A stretch of 64,000 nucleotides of DNA from Tuctoria greenei (lineage: Eukaryota; Streptophyta; Magnoliopsida; Poales; Poaceae). The notes beneath the pieces are model-generated. The model was not told the DNA's origin. It searched no databases and worked only from the letters and a program-made list of their open reading frames with translations. Position 1 is the first letter of the stretch. Each line of letters begins with the position of its first letter. The stretch is from contig JAYESD010000001.1 of NCBI GenBank assembly GCA_036927565.1, positions 265,247,560-265,311,559 of the forward strand, written 5' to 3'. This document shows positions 43,913 to 55,252 of this stretch, one piece after another. The position numbers and the translations under genes are program-made.

Positions 43913-44335
43913 TGTGACACCTGGTTCCGAAAATGAACCAAGTGAACGCATATGTGTGCCCAGGATGTTCAACACACGTACACAAGTGCATTCACAAAAG
44001 AGTATACAGAAAATTACCACAGAACAAGATGAATTAATGAATTTTATTACACAATTCATAATATCCTTGAATACAAGCTCTAATGAATTATCAATGACAA
44101 ATTCAAATAATGCATCAGAAATAAACTAAATAAGCAACTAAGCAAACTAAGCAGCATAAGAAAAAGGGATATATGCGCAGCTCCAATCAACACCACAGGC
44201 AAGCTGATGATAGACACGGCCTAGTACTCCACATTATCACCGCTAAACCCAATCATGACCTGCAACTGTTTGGGGGGGGGGGGATTGCAAGAGTACATGT
44301 TGTACTCAACAAGTGTGGAAAGTATGACATGTAGA
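43913..44335 (-). repeat. T0 right LTR (5' LTR), truncated by S1
   Basis: TGTGACACCTGGTTCCG onward matches 15411 onward. Similarity ends at about 44335 (GACATGTAG), where S1's LTR starts. Confidence 0.8.
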
Positions 44336-46189
44336 TGTGTGAGACCTATGTGTGCTGAATACATTGGCTTGTAGTGAATACATTGGCTTTGACAATAAAA
44401 GTTTTGAATGCTACCATAACATCTTTTTGGCAAGGTCCGACTCTAGCTCCGAGCTTCTGCAAGGTCCGACAATAGGTCTGACTTTCTTTGTCTAGATCCA
44501 ACATGTTTTTGGGTAGCTCCGGTGAAGCTTTGTCTTCAGCTCCGGCATGTCTTTGATAGCTCCGACATGTCTTTGTTAAGCTCTGATATGTTATTCTAGG
44601 TACGACTTATGTTGGTTAGCTCCGACATGTTTCTCTAGCTCCAACTTTTGGGGTGACTAGTTCCGACTAGTTTTGGTAAGCTCCGGCGCTAGGTTGTACT
44701 AGCTTTGCTAAGCTCCGACGCTAGGTTGTACTAGCTTTGGTAAGCTCCGGCACTAGGTTGAACTAGCTTTGTTAAGCTCCGGTTAGCTTTGGCAAGGTTC
44801 AGAGCTTGATCGTAATGTTCCAAATTTTCATGTGAAATATTTTGAACTTGCTTTACACTTATGGAAAGGTTGCTTAGTATTCTTTTACTAATTTTTTGGT
44901 GTATTTTGGTGGTTAAGGCTTATATCGTTTTGATATCCTTTGCAACATGCTTATGTGAGGTGCTCACGTAAGGTGTTGTGTTCGGAACTAACTTGAGTTA
45001 AGTCGCGGACTTGGGCTTGTACGGATTGGTTGTTTATTCATGTGCAGGTGTTGCTTGAGTTCAAGACATGGCTGGTGACGGGATCCATTGAACTAGTATT
45101 AGGGAGAATATGAGGTTCAACAACCAAGTTCGGGAGGAATTGTGGTTGAGTTGATCGGGAGGTTGCACAACATGTTTGAATCAAGAACAATGCATATGAA
45201 GGTATCATGGACGTCATTGGAAGATGTTTGCACGTGTGCAAGGAGTGCATGGACGTGGCAACATGGTTCTGAAGATGGTTTATGTATGGAAAGATCTTGT
45301 TCGAAGGATCGGATCGTATCGGTTGATGACTTTGGCTGCGACGGAGTCGGTTATGGCTCGGTATGGAAAGTATCGAGTTGGTTATGATAGGATTTCGTAT
45401 GGGTCACGAATTTGAGTTGTTTTAGGAATGTGGGACACGTTCCTAAGGTGTTTGGAAGTCTTAAGATTGCTTCTATCTGCGTATAGAAGAGTCTTGAGCG
45501 GTTATGGAAAGTTTCGAATCGTGAACGGAGTAGGATTGGAGTCCTAGTTTAGATTGGGTTGGCCTAAGGGCTGGTTATATAAGCAAGGGAGGCCAAAGCT
45601 CATGGGGCACGACTTTGGAGCTGTTCCTCTTGTGTTCTTTTGAATAAAATTTGTAGTTTTAAGGAACTTTTGTGCCTTGTTCGTCCGACTTGTTCCAGAC
45701 AAGTTTTACTAGTCGAGTTTTTGGACAGAACTACCTTTCGTCAGTGGTTTTATCATAACTCGAGTTTTACAGATCCAATTGATGTGATTCCTTTTGTTTT
45801 GTCTTCACAACTTGATTATATATCATCTGTCAAAATTTGACAGTCATTGGATTTGTGGTTTCTGATCTACACGAGTTTATTTACAGCGTTCCAGGACTGT
45901 TTTTTCCGGGTAGGACAAATTGACCTTTGTTCGATCTTTTGATCATAACTTGAGTTTCTCTTGACGGATTTGAGTGATTCTTGTTGTGTTGTATTCGTGA
46001 CTTGAGTATCTATGATATATATCACTTTTTTCATGGTGAAACACATTTAGATTAGTCTCACACATGATTTCTTTAACAGATCATTTTTCTGCCGAAGGGG
46101 TTGGGATTTAATTGTTTCCGCTGCGTAAGATTTTTAAATCTACCATTCACCCCCCTCTGGTAGCTTTTCACATGCTCTTCTATACTACA
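44336..46189 (+). repeat. S1 5' LTR
   Basis: The start TGTGTGAGAC is inferred from the end of T0 similarity; it ends TATACTACA just before the primer-binding site. It contains a 32-bp tandem array (44676-44790) and a TATATAA box (45576-45582) in GGTTATATAAGCAAGG. Its 3' partner is outside the window, so the left border is approximate. Confidence 0.7.
44676..44790 (+). repeat. 32-bp tandem repeats in S1 LTR
   Basis: TAAGCTCCGGCGCTAGGTTG-type units start at about 44677, 44709, 44741 and 44773. Upstream (44440-44660) looser copies of AGCTCCGACATGT occur. All are upstream of the TATA box, as for U3 repeats. Confidence 0.8.
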
Positions 46190-46251
46190 ATTGGTATTAG
46201 AGCCACAGTGCTCTAATAATTATGATTTGCACATGTTTTTGTCTAATCATC

Positions 46252-48551
46252 ATGGAGAAATACTCCACCTAACCTTGTATGTTTGCTGGTATTGATTTTC
46301 AGGTTTGGAAGGCACGCATGGAGGCTTTCATCCAGGCCCAAGGCTTCGTCATATGGGAAAAGATGTACAAGCCTTGTGATGTGCCGTCAAACGATCAAGT
46401 TACGGCCACGAACCTACGGGACGTCGACAACAACAACAAAGCTCGGAACTTGATCATCCAAGGACTCACTCAAAGCGACTTCGACTGCGTTGCACACCTT
46501 CGATTGGCATATGATGTGTGGAGAGCGCCTTGTGACTATCACGAAGGATCCAACACGATCAAGGAGGTAAGACAAGATATGTTCAAAAAAGGAATATATG
46601 CGTTTTGAGATGCAACCCGGTGAGTCTACCGATGACCTTTTCGCTCGCTTCAATAAAATTCTCAGCAATCTGCGTAGTGTCAATATTAACTTTTCCGATG
46701 CTGAAAATGCTAGGCAACTTCTTAGTGCATTAGACATGTCAATCTGGGAGACGAAAGTTACATCTATCCGTGAATCTACTGTCATGAGTACACTTACTTT
46801 AGATGTGCTTTACTCTAAACTCAATACTCATGAAATTGACATTTTATCACGTAAGAACCCAAATAAGTCTATTGCATTTGTCTCACAACGTGATATGCCT
46901 AGCTCCGACCAATCATCATCTTGCAATACTCTTGCTTTGTTGTCCCCACTAACCCTGGAGCCGATCGAGGAATTTCTAGAAGAGGAGTTAGCACTAATCT
47001 CTACTAGGTTCTCAAAAGCATTGCAAAATGTGAGAACTAGAAGGAGAGGAAGCTCCGGACCTCAACGCTGTTTTGAATGTGGTAAGACAGGACACTTTCG
47101 TACAGAATGCCCTAACCTTTCAGGTCCTACTACCCGTGAAGAAAAACAGAACAAGGTCAAGACCATTTCTGGAAACCCCAACAAGAAAAAGAAGGGTACC
47201 ATAGGACGCAAGATTATTAACAGCTTCATCACTACACTTCAAGAGCTCGGTTCAAGCGATGTAGACTTTGAAAGTGATGAAGATGATGACGATCTGGCCA
47301 ACTTATGCTTCATGGCGGGCAAAACTAGATCAAGTCAGGAGGATGCAGAACACAATAGTGACGACGATGAGGTATGTTCTACCTGTAACGAAATGTGATG
47401 CAATTTCTCGTGCAACTATTATTGTTAAAAAAAAGGACAAAAATCTTAGGGATAATGCTGCTAAAATTGAATCACTAGAATCTGAAATCAACCATTTGAA
47501 AACCTTGATTCCTAGTGATGATTCTTATCCCTTGTGTGATTTAATCTATGAACAATTGTCCACATTAAGAACTGCACATTTCTCTACTCTAGATAGACTT
47601 GAACTTGAAATTGAAAAGAACAAAAAACTTGTTGCACTTGACATTGGAAACTTAAAAGATGCTTTTTGTTCTACAATTGATTTGCATTGTTCTAGTTGTG
47701 ATGATCTTGAAAAGAAACTAAAAGATGCTATGAATGAAATTTCAATATTGAATAATGTACGTTCTCATGAAGTTAAATATTGTTCCAATTGCAAATTAAA
47801 AGGAAAAACTTCATGTGAAAATTGTCTTGATATGTCCAATAAACTTGATAACATGCATAGGACATTAGATCGGTTTTGTAATGGAAATAAGAACCTAAAC
47901 TTGCTGCTGAATTCTTCCAAGTCTTGCAATGATAAAACTGGTTTAGGTTTTGATTCTCATGCTCATGCTAAGGCACATCCATCTAAAATTGTAAAGTCAT
48001 TAGGAAGTGATTTGATTCAAACAGTTCCTAAACAAAAAGAAGTGATTTTCAAATCTGCAGGAGTGTTGTCTCATTCGGTTTCAAATAAAAATATTGCTTG
48101 CTCATCTAGACATGAACACAAAGTTAAATTTCATTGTACCTACTGTGGTAGAGATGGTCATGTCATAGATTTTTGTTATAGACTAGCTAAACAACAGAAA
48201 AGGGAAAGAATGATTGCTAGATCTCATAACTTTCATGCAAAATTTGCTGCACATATTAAACCGAATGCCAGGAACATGCAACCTGTTGTTATGTGTCAAA
48301 AACATTCAAAGTTTACCTCCGGACTTTCTGTTTTTGCCTCCGGAGCTACTGATTTTTGTGCTACACAAGTAACACCTTATAGGTTAGTAGTTAAGAATAA
48401 AAAACCTCAAACTTTGACTCATAAACCTGCTGTTTTATATCAGCTTTTGCGTGTTTTTCCTACTGCACGTCATGTGACTCAGTACTGGATACCTAAATAC
48501 CTTTTGACTAACCCCGGTATTGAGTCATCAACGTATTGTGATTCTATGTAG
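46252..48551 (+). pseudogene. S1 gag with two zinc knuckles and coiled coil
   Basis: The likely start ATG at 46252 is followed six codons later by a stop. The frame then reads FAGIDFQVWKARMEAF, typical SIRE gag. Frames change near 46600 (A-run) and near 47390. First knuckle CFECGKTGHFRTEC (about 47071-47112); second CTYCGRDGHVIDFC (about 48139-48180). Between them is a Lys/Leu/Glu-rich coiled coil (LRDNAAKIESLESEINHLK). Confidence 0.82.
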
Positions 48552-50019
48552 GTTACATGCTTAAGGAAGGAGAACATTTGGATTGTGGATTCAGGTTGCT
48601 CACGCCATATGACCAGTAACAAATAATGGTTCTCCTCCCTCTCTTTTGTGTCATATGTAGAGAATGTTACTTTTGCCAATAACTCTTCAAATCCTATAAT
48701 TGCTAAGGGTTCGGTTAGAGTAGATGATCATTACACTTTGAAGGATGTGGCACTTATCAAAAATTTGAAATACAACTTGCTTTCTATTTCACAATTGCTA
48801 GATGAAAATTTGGAAATTATTTTCTATAAAAACTGCTGCAAAGTTGTAGGTTCAAATAGTGAGCTTATTTTTAATATGTCTCGGTTTGGAAGAGTTTTTA
48901 AAGCTGATTTTTATATGTCTTCCTCTAAGCATAGGTGTCTAGTTGCTAATGATTCAAAGGACTTATATTTTTGGCATCGTAGACTTGGTCACGTAGGCTT
49001 TGATCACCTAACGCATGTTAGTGCTCTTGATCGCATATGTGGGCTGCCTAAGCTTAAAGGGGACAAAGAAACTGTGTGCTCTTCTTGTAGACATGCTAAG
49101 ACGGTTGCGGATTCACATACCCTCTCACAATGATCATGACAACTGAACCGGGTCAACTTTTGCACCTTGACACCGTAGGACCTTCACATGTTCAATCTTT
49201 TGGAGGTAAATGGTATGTTCTTGTTATTGTTGATGATTATTCTAGATACGCTTGGGTTTACTTTATGGCGTCTAAGAATGAAGCTTTTAGTCACTTTAGA
49301 ACTTTATTTCTTAGATTATCAATTGATCACCCAGGATCTTTAAAAGCAATTAGAAGTGATAACGCAATTAGAAGTGATAACGGAATTGAATTTAAAAATC
49401 AATCTTTTGATCACTTTTGTGCTGAAAATGGAATAGATCATCAATTTTCTTCACCATATGTACCTCAACAAAACGGTGTTGTAGAAAGAAAGAACAGAAC
49501 CTTAGTTGAGATGACTAGGACTATGCTTGATGAATATCAAACTCCTAGGAAATTTTGGGCTGATGCGATTGCAACCGCTTGTTATGTCCCAAATCGTGTT
49601 TTCTTGCGCGCTAAGCTAGGTAAAACCCCATATGAGCTCCGGTTTGGACATAGGCCTAGTGTTATGCACTTTCGGGTCTTTGGTTGCAAATGATTTGTTA
49701 AGAAACATGGTAATCTTGATAAATTTGAACCTAGATCCATTGATGGCATGTTTCTTGGTTATGCATCTCATACTAGAGGCTATCGTGTGCTTTTAATTGA
49801 CACTAACAAAATTGTGGAGACTTGTGAAGTGTCTTTTGATGAAGCTAGCCCAGGTACTAGCTCAAATATTGCAGGTCCATATCCATATCCGTAGGGGGAG
49901 AGCATTTTCGTTGAAGATGAGGAAGAGGTGGAGCTGCTGCCCGAAAATTCAGCAGCTAATGACATTGTTCGAGCTCCTGATTTTGATTCACAGACAGCAC
50001 CGACGATCACCATTGATGG
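48552..50019 (+). pseudogene. S1 protease and integrase (truncated)
   Basis: Protease WIVDSGCSRHMTSNK near 48580 is followed by a TAA. Then comes YNLLSISQLLDENLEIIF and the zinc-binding FWHRRLGHVGFDHL...CSSCRHAK. After stops near 49130 the core follows: LLHLDTVGPSHVQSF, IRSDN (duplicated), VPQQNGVVERKNRT, and FWADAIATACYVPN. A TGA at about 49692 and a TAG near 49892 break it. S2's LTR begins at 50020. Confidence 0.85.
49346..49381 (+). repeat. 18-bp tandem duplication over integrase catalytic Asp (S1)
   Basis: GCAATTAGAAGTGATAAC occurs twice (49346-49363, 49364-49381), giving AIRSDNAIRSDNGIEF. It keeps the frame but inserts six residues at the second catalytic Asp. Confidence 0.9.
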
Positions 50020-51373
50020 TGTAAGGATCGAAACGTCCAAGAGGGGGGGTGAATTGGGCTTTTTTTTTCAAATTTTAAGGTAATTAAAAACTAACGACTT
50101 AAAGCCCAATTCCCTATGCGATTAATCTATGCAATCAACGTAAATTTAAGTTGTGGAATGAAGATTGCATAAATGTAAAAAGGAGGGAGAGGGATGCAAA
50201 CGCTCAAAGGACACGAAGACACGGAGTTTATCCCGTGGTTCGGCAAGATCACAAGGATCTTCCTACATCCACGTTGTGGCACCCATCGAAGGGTTTTGCC
50301 ACTCCCAAGTCACCGAGACAAGGGGGTCTTCACTATTCTTCTCCGTTCGCCATCTCCGGCAAGGTGGAGCTCAAGCCTTGTATAATCCTTGATCTTCCGG
50401 GCTTCCACACACACCTTGGCAAGCTCCGGAAGGACCTCTTCAACCTCTCACTAGTCTAGAGACTCCAATCACAGAGAATGGACGCACACAAGCTTTTCTC
50501 TAGCTAGATCTAGCCTATACAAATGATCTAATGGGTGTAGAAGTGTAAGCTCTTGGTCTTGAGTGCTCTTAGATGTGTTGTTAGCTTCTGAGTGTCAAGA
50601 CTTCTCGTAATGACTGGTTTTGGGGGTATTTAAAGCCAACCTCCCTGAAATAGCCGTTGGAAAAGTAGGCTGACAGAACTTTATTGTACACATCGGATGA
50701 TCCGATGTCTCCCCCTTTGTTATCATCGGTCTAATTAAGCTGGCTGACGTATGGTGTCAGATATGACCGTTGTTAGACCGATGTAGCTTCATCTTCATCG
50801 TCGGATGATCCGGTGGCTCTTCCTCCAGAGTTGACTCAACCTTAATGCTTACTGGAGTAATCAACCGATGTTTATACTTCTGTACATCGGATGATCCGGT
50901 GCTTCACTTGGTCCAATGGTATTGCAAACTGTACTGATGGACCGATGTCACTGAGCCACTCACATCGGATGATCCGGTGAGTACATTTGTCTGAGGTCTT
51001 CTTCTTCGGTTGAACCAACTCGACCGATGTAGTCATCTCTGAGATCATCGGATGATCTGGTGGGTTCATCTTGTTGACTTCGAGTTGTTTTGAGTTGTTC
51101 TTTTAGAATTTGAACATGGGACCTCTTTGACACTTGTTTGAATTGTTGTTCTGATAATCTTCAAGCATTGAATGATGTCAATTTAGAGCTTTCACTTCTT
51201 GTCTTCATGTGATTGATTTGAACTTAAGGTTGATTTCATATGGGTCTCCAATGTCATTTTGATTACATTTGATTGAGTGATTATTGGGACCTTGCATTCA
51301 CAAATTCATTAGTAAAATCGAATGGTTGTCATTAATCACCGAAACCGTACCTCATGGGGCCTAGATGCTTTCA
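50020..51373 (-). repeat. S2 3' LTR
   Basis: 1,354 bp; on minus it begins TGAAAGCATC at 51373 and ends CGATCCTTACA at 50020. TATA-like TATTTAAA (+) lies at 50627-50634. Upstream of it, as read on minus, lie five palindromic iterons CATCGGATGATCCGGTG at 50691, 50799, 50885, 50963 and 51046, alternating with ACCGATGT half-sites about 80 bp apart. Confidence 0.85.
50691..51062. repeat. Palindromic iterons in S2 LTR
   Basis: 17-bp units at 50691-50707 (CATCGGATGATCCGATG), 50799-50815, 50885-50901, 50963-50979 and 51046-51062; spacing 78-108 bp. Half-sites ACCGATG near 50777, 50863, 50939 and 51024. Confidence 0.85.
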
Positions 51374-51720
51374 ATCTCCCCCTTTTTGGTGATTGATGAC
51401 AACACAATAATTTAAAGCGCAATAGTAATGAATTTGATGGTACAATAATCAAATAGATATGCAATGAATACAGGATAAGACACATTGAGCTTGTAGAAAT
51501 AAAATGAAATGGCGCGAAAAGCTTAATCGATTAATAACATAGGCAAATGTCACAAGTGGAAAAGTGCTTAATTAATATTACAAAAGTACTCAAGCACACA
51601 AGAATACAAAGAATATAGATAGAAATATAAACTCCCCTTGAGACTGAGATACTACTCCCCCTGACTCCTCTACCTCTTCTCCCCCTTTGGCATCAAGACA
51701 CCAAAAAGGGATCCGAGAGC
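51374..51720 (-). other. S2 polypurine tract and 3' noncoding
   Basis: ATCTCCCCCTTTTTGG at 51374-51389 is the minus-strand polypurine tract CCAAAAAGGGGGAGAT abutting the LTR. A second purine-rich tract on minus lies near 51680 (CAAAGGGGGAGAAG). No gene. Confidence 0.75.
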
Positions 51721-53895
51721 CTACTGACCCTGAGAGCTAGGCGCGATGACGAACTGGTCACCGTCGCTGTCGTCGGAGCTGGAGTCGCCGGTCGCAGCTG
51801 CCGGAGCGGAGGGAGCTGGGGGGTCCGCTGTCGATGCTGGAGAGGAGGTAGCAGGTACATGAGGCGCCAGTGGAGCTGGAGCTGGAGGAAGCTGGGCACT
51901 GACCACAGATGCCGGTGTCTGCTGGATCAGAGTCGTCGCCGGCAGAGGAGAGTGGATCGGTGCGCTGGGTGCCAGAAGAGGTGACATGCTAATAGAGGGA
52001 ATCGGTGTGGCAGGCACCTGAGCTGCACCTGGATCCAGTCCCAGTCCAGGCTGCTGAGGTGGAAGGGCGATCCCGGTTTGAGTGTAGAGGTTGGTGATCA
52101 ACCCCAGGATCCCCATCATAGCCTGTTGAGTCTGCTGCTGCTGGTCGAGGGTACGGTGGTGCATCTGATCGACCAAGTTGGTGAACCGATCCGTATCCTC
52201 TCGCCTCTGTCAGGCGATCTCTAGCTGTAGCTCCTGCTGCTGCCTCTGAAGTTGTGCCAGGTGAGTAGCCTGCTCTGCTCTGGCCTGCTCAACCGCTAGC
52301 CTGTCCTGGCACTACTGCTCTATCATCTGCTGAAGAAGTGACGACAGCTCTGACAGCTGTGACACCTGCGCCTCGGACACAGGAGGTGGTGTCGGTGGTG
52401 GAGCAGCTGAACCTCCTGCCTCTGCATCGTGCTGCCTCGGTGAGGGAGGAGGAGTAGGGAAGTACTCCTCGACATTGTCGTCTGTATCGCTCTTGGACCA
52501 GACGTGCTGGAGGTCTCCTCCGTGAGCTTCTGCCTCTGCTAGTCGCTCATCCTCCTTCTCTAGGTCAGACCGGTCCTCCTCAGACAGTCGAGCCCTGACT
52601 TGACGCTCAACTGGACGGCCAAGGCGGCGGTCTCCAGGAGCCAGGGCACGGTAGTGTCCGAACCGTGTCACACTCTCGTCAGAGAGACGGTCGTGCACGG
52701 CGGACCCCTCGAGAACCATCATAGTGAGCAGGTAGCTGATCCAGTGCCCATATACTAGTTGCCTCATCATGCCCACACCGTCTGTGATTACATCCTCCAT
52801 CTCGCAAATGATGACATCCACTATGTCAAAGTCCATCCCGTTCATGATGTAGAACAGGATCGTCTGCTGGAGGCTGGTGAAACCCTCAAGATAGCCGGAC
52901 CTCGGCAGGAGAGAGCGACGCAGGGCGAGGTGCATCGTGCGCGCTGCTGGAGTCAACAAGGCCGGTAACCTCGGCTGGTCTGGAGAGAAGGTGGGTCCAA
53001 ACAGTGATCGGATCTCCTCCAGAGTAGGTGCCACTCCTCCAGTGAGCAGCCTCCTCGGCGGGTCTGCCTGACCGTAGACCCTCTCATGCACGCAGGTGTC
53101 GTGCAAGTCTACTCCAAGCAATTGTCCCAGCGTCTGCCTCGTCAGGTGGTAGTGTTGACCCATGAACATGAAGTCAATGGATCTTCTGCCCTTAGAGACG
53201 TAGAGGGTGGCGTAGAACACGCGGACCCAATCCTCCACATAGGCACTCCTATCATATGATAGCAACTGTACCAGGCCCCTGTATCTCTCAAAGTATGGCC
53301 TGATCTCTGTCTCTGCGGCTACTGCAAGCTGATCCCAATCCATGTAGTTGTGTTGGAACAGCTTGTGGCCTCGGCGTCTGTAGGTCTCGTAGAGAGACGC
53401 CTGTGTGACCATCCAGAAGCGACTGTCTACCATAGCCTCTCGGGGCTGCGGGTACCACTCCTCAAGCAACACGCTCCACCTGAGCTTGCGAAGCTGCTTG
53501 GCCTTCATCTTCCGGTAGTCGGTCAATTGGAATCCTTCAGCGACATGGACAGTGGTGTCCATCTCGTAGATAGCACGCTGGGCCTCCCTGTCCTCACGAC
53601 GGTCGGCAGCCGTCGGTCTCGGACGAGGATCAGCCTCGGTGTGACCCCCACGTGTCCAGGCTGAGCGCCGGCGGATGAGAGGCTCAACCGGCTCCTCTTC
53701 GGCCTCGGAGTCGTCGATCACGGGAGGCTGCCTCGAACGAGCCTCGCGGATCCTTAGCGACCCTCCTCGACCACGCTCACGCTCCTCGGCGGCGCGAGTG
53801 GCCATCAACGCCTTCTTTTCCTCTTTGGACAGCTTCTGCTTCTTCGCGGCGGGCTCCGCGATGGCCTTGCCCTTGTTCTTCTTGTCGCGAGCCAT
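51721..53895 (-). pseudogene. S2 extra ORF downstream of pol (env-position, plant transposon protein-like)
   Basis: Single frame of about 724 codons from Met 53895 (MARDKKNKGKAIAEPAAKKQ) to the stop at 51721. It is interrupted by TAG at 52314-52312 and TGA at 52212-52210, both explicable as C-to-T changes of Gln and Arg codons. N-terminus basic with likely nuclear-localisation-type clusters. Middle (residues about 170-400) with SAYVEDWVRVFYATLYVSKG, DFMFMGQHYHLTRQTLGQLL and ILFYIMNGMDFDIVDVIICE resembles the plant putative transposon protein domain (PF20167, from memory). C-terminal part Pro/Gln-rich, ending in acidic SSSDDSDGDQF. It lies where SIRE elements carry an env-like gene, but I see no signal peptide or clear membrane segment. 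Confidence 0.75.
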
Positions 53896-54272
53896 TGCGA
53901 TCGCGGAAGTGAGCTTTGACGGAGTCGGGAAAATAAACGGCGACGAACGGTGTCGCGACCGGAAACCTTGGCGGCGAAGTGGAGCGGTAGGGTTTATGGG
54001 CGGCGGCGACGGCGGCTTTGTGGAGGTGGCAGTGCTGGTGAGACGGCGGTGGTGGTGCGGGTGGAAACGGGCGTCCCGAGGGGATTGCGGCGGCGGCGCC
54101 TAGGGGAACGGCGGCGCGGTCGGCGGCAGTGAGGTCGGCGGCGGCGAGGGAGAGCGCTGGCGCCTAGGGGAACGGTGGTGCAGTCGGTGGCAACGAGGGT
54201 GGAGGTAGCGGCGCCACGAGAGGAGGCGAGGCGGCGTCGGGATCGGGAGAGGGAAGAAAGAGGCGTACGGCC

Positions 54273-54300
54273 GATTTAAATAGTGAGACCCAAACCCTAG
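54273..54300 (-). promoter_or_regulatory. Internal promoter-like site ahead of S2 extra ORF
   Basis: On minus: telo-box-type CTAGGGTTT (54300-54292) then a TATA-like CTATTTAAATC (54283-54273), about 380 bp before the ORF start, followed by a pyrimidine-rich stretch. The iterons at 54313-54660 lie just upstream. Confidence 0.55.
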
Positions 54301-54312
54301 CCAAATTTTTAA

Positions 54313-54660
54313 CACCGTATGGACCGATGTTAGATGGGATGAACATCGGTCGAATGCCACAGTAAGGATATTCAAAAATTGCTGTTGACATCGGATGGAC
54401 CGACGTTTAGGGTTTGGATCATCGGTCGAATGGCACAGTAAGGGTGTTCAAAAGAGGGATGTCGACACCGGATGGTCCGACGTGGGAGGAAATAACATCG
54501 GTGGAATTGACCACAGCTCCAGAATAGAGAACACCAGATGGACTGATGTTTTTCAGAATGAACATGTCGGATCAATTGAGATTCTGAATGAACTGGCCCT
54601 TGACGATTGAACACCTATTGGTCCGAAGAGGGTTTTACCTAGGCATCGGATAATCCGATG
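54313..54660. repeat. LTR-type iterons repeated inside S2
   Basis: Units resembling CATCGGATGGACCGACG at 54313-54329, 54389-54405, 54466-54482, 54532-54548, 54612-54628 and 54644-54660 (the last, CATCGGATAATCCGATG, is close to the LTR form), mostly 66-80 bp apart, with ATCGGTCGAATG half-sites between. Confidence 0.82.
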
Positions 54661-55252
54661 ACTACAGAACAATAACATCCCATATATGTCCTTTGACCAA
54701 ACAAACAAGCAAAGAGAAACACATGTCTTAGGACTTTCTAGGCAACCCCTTACCCCTCAAAAAATGCTAATATGCCAATAACTTGGCTAGGCCTTAAAGC
54801 AAATGGAACACCGAGAAAAAAGGAGGAAAATATCCAAATAAAATGTAAGGCCCATGCTTTGTGAGGTAGAGTATGAAGACTTCTATCTCTTTGAAGCATG
54901 TTCCTCTAGGCATTAAAGCACCTAACATTTTGTTCTTTCCACCTTATATGAGTTGAGGTATTGCATTTCAAACAAGTCTCTTTCTCATGAGGTGGGTTCC
55001 CCTTTGTGACAATCTACCGTATGCAATGCCAAACAATATAGTGCAAGAAATTGAAAATCTATATGGCAGGCATCATGCAAGGCATAAAGTAAATCTATCT
55101 TGCCAAATTTGAACCTTTCAAAGGCTTCTTCAGGGAGAGCTACTCTCCAAGCCTTGGGAAAACCCAAAAGAACCACCATCCCAAGCTAACCCTAGCTCGC
55201 CCCTATCCTTTGAGAGTTAGGCAAGACCTATATGATGTGCATTCTTACATGA
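54661..55252. other. S2 spacer after pol
   Basis: AT-rich noncoding sequence between the pol stop (55253) and the iteron block. No ORF or motif I can support. Confidence 0.6.

Larger units (their letters stand above)
15411..44335 (-). mobile_element. T0: degraded Tekay/Del-like chromovirus, split by R1
   Basis: Minus-strand Ty3/gypsy element in pieces: left (3') LTR part 15411-16294, R1 insertion 16295-41039, left LTR remainder 41040-41735, internal fragment 41736-43910, right (5') LTR start 43913-44335. The LTR pieces match the reverse complement of T1's LTR. The internal part runs from RT back to gag. It has lost most of pol: RT stops after the first motif and joins LTR sequence directly. 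The right LTR is cut by S1. Near 16295/41039 about 250 bp of LTR and the end of R1's LTR are missing together. Confidence 0.8.
44336..50019 (+). mobile_element. S1: SIRE-like Ty1/copia element, truncated by S2
   Basis: LTR 44336-46189, iMet-type primer-binding site TTGGTATTAGAGCC at 46191-46204, gag with two zinc knuckles and a long coiled-coil extension, protease and integrase. It is cut in the linker after integrase at 50019 by S2's LTR. RT and RNase H are not in the window. Many stops and frameshifts. The long gag and large LTR suggest the SIRE/Maximus lineage. Confidence 0.85.

Noticed and set aside
50020..50460. Protein-coding exon at the S2 LTR start (50151-50459)
   Set aside because: It lies wholly within the S2 LTR and has no recognisable domain.
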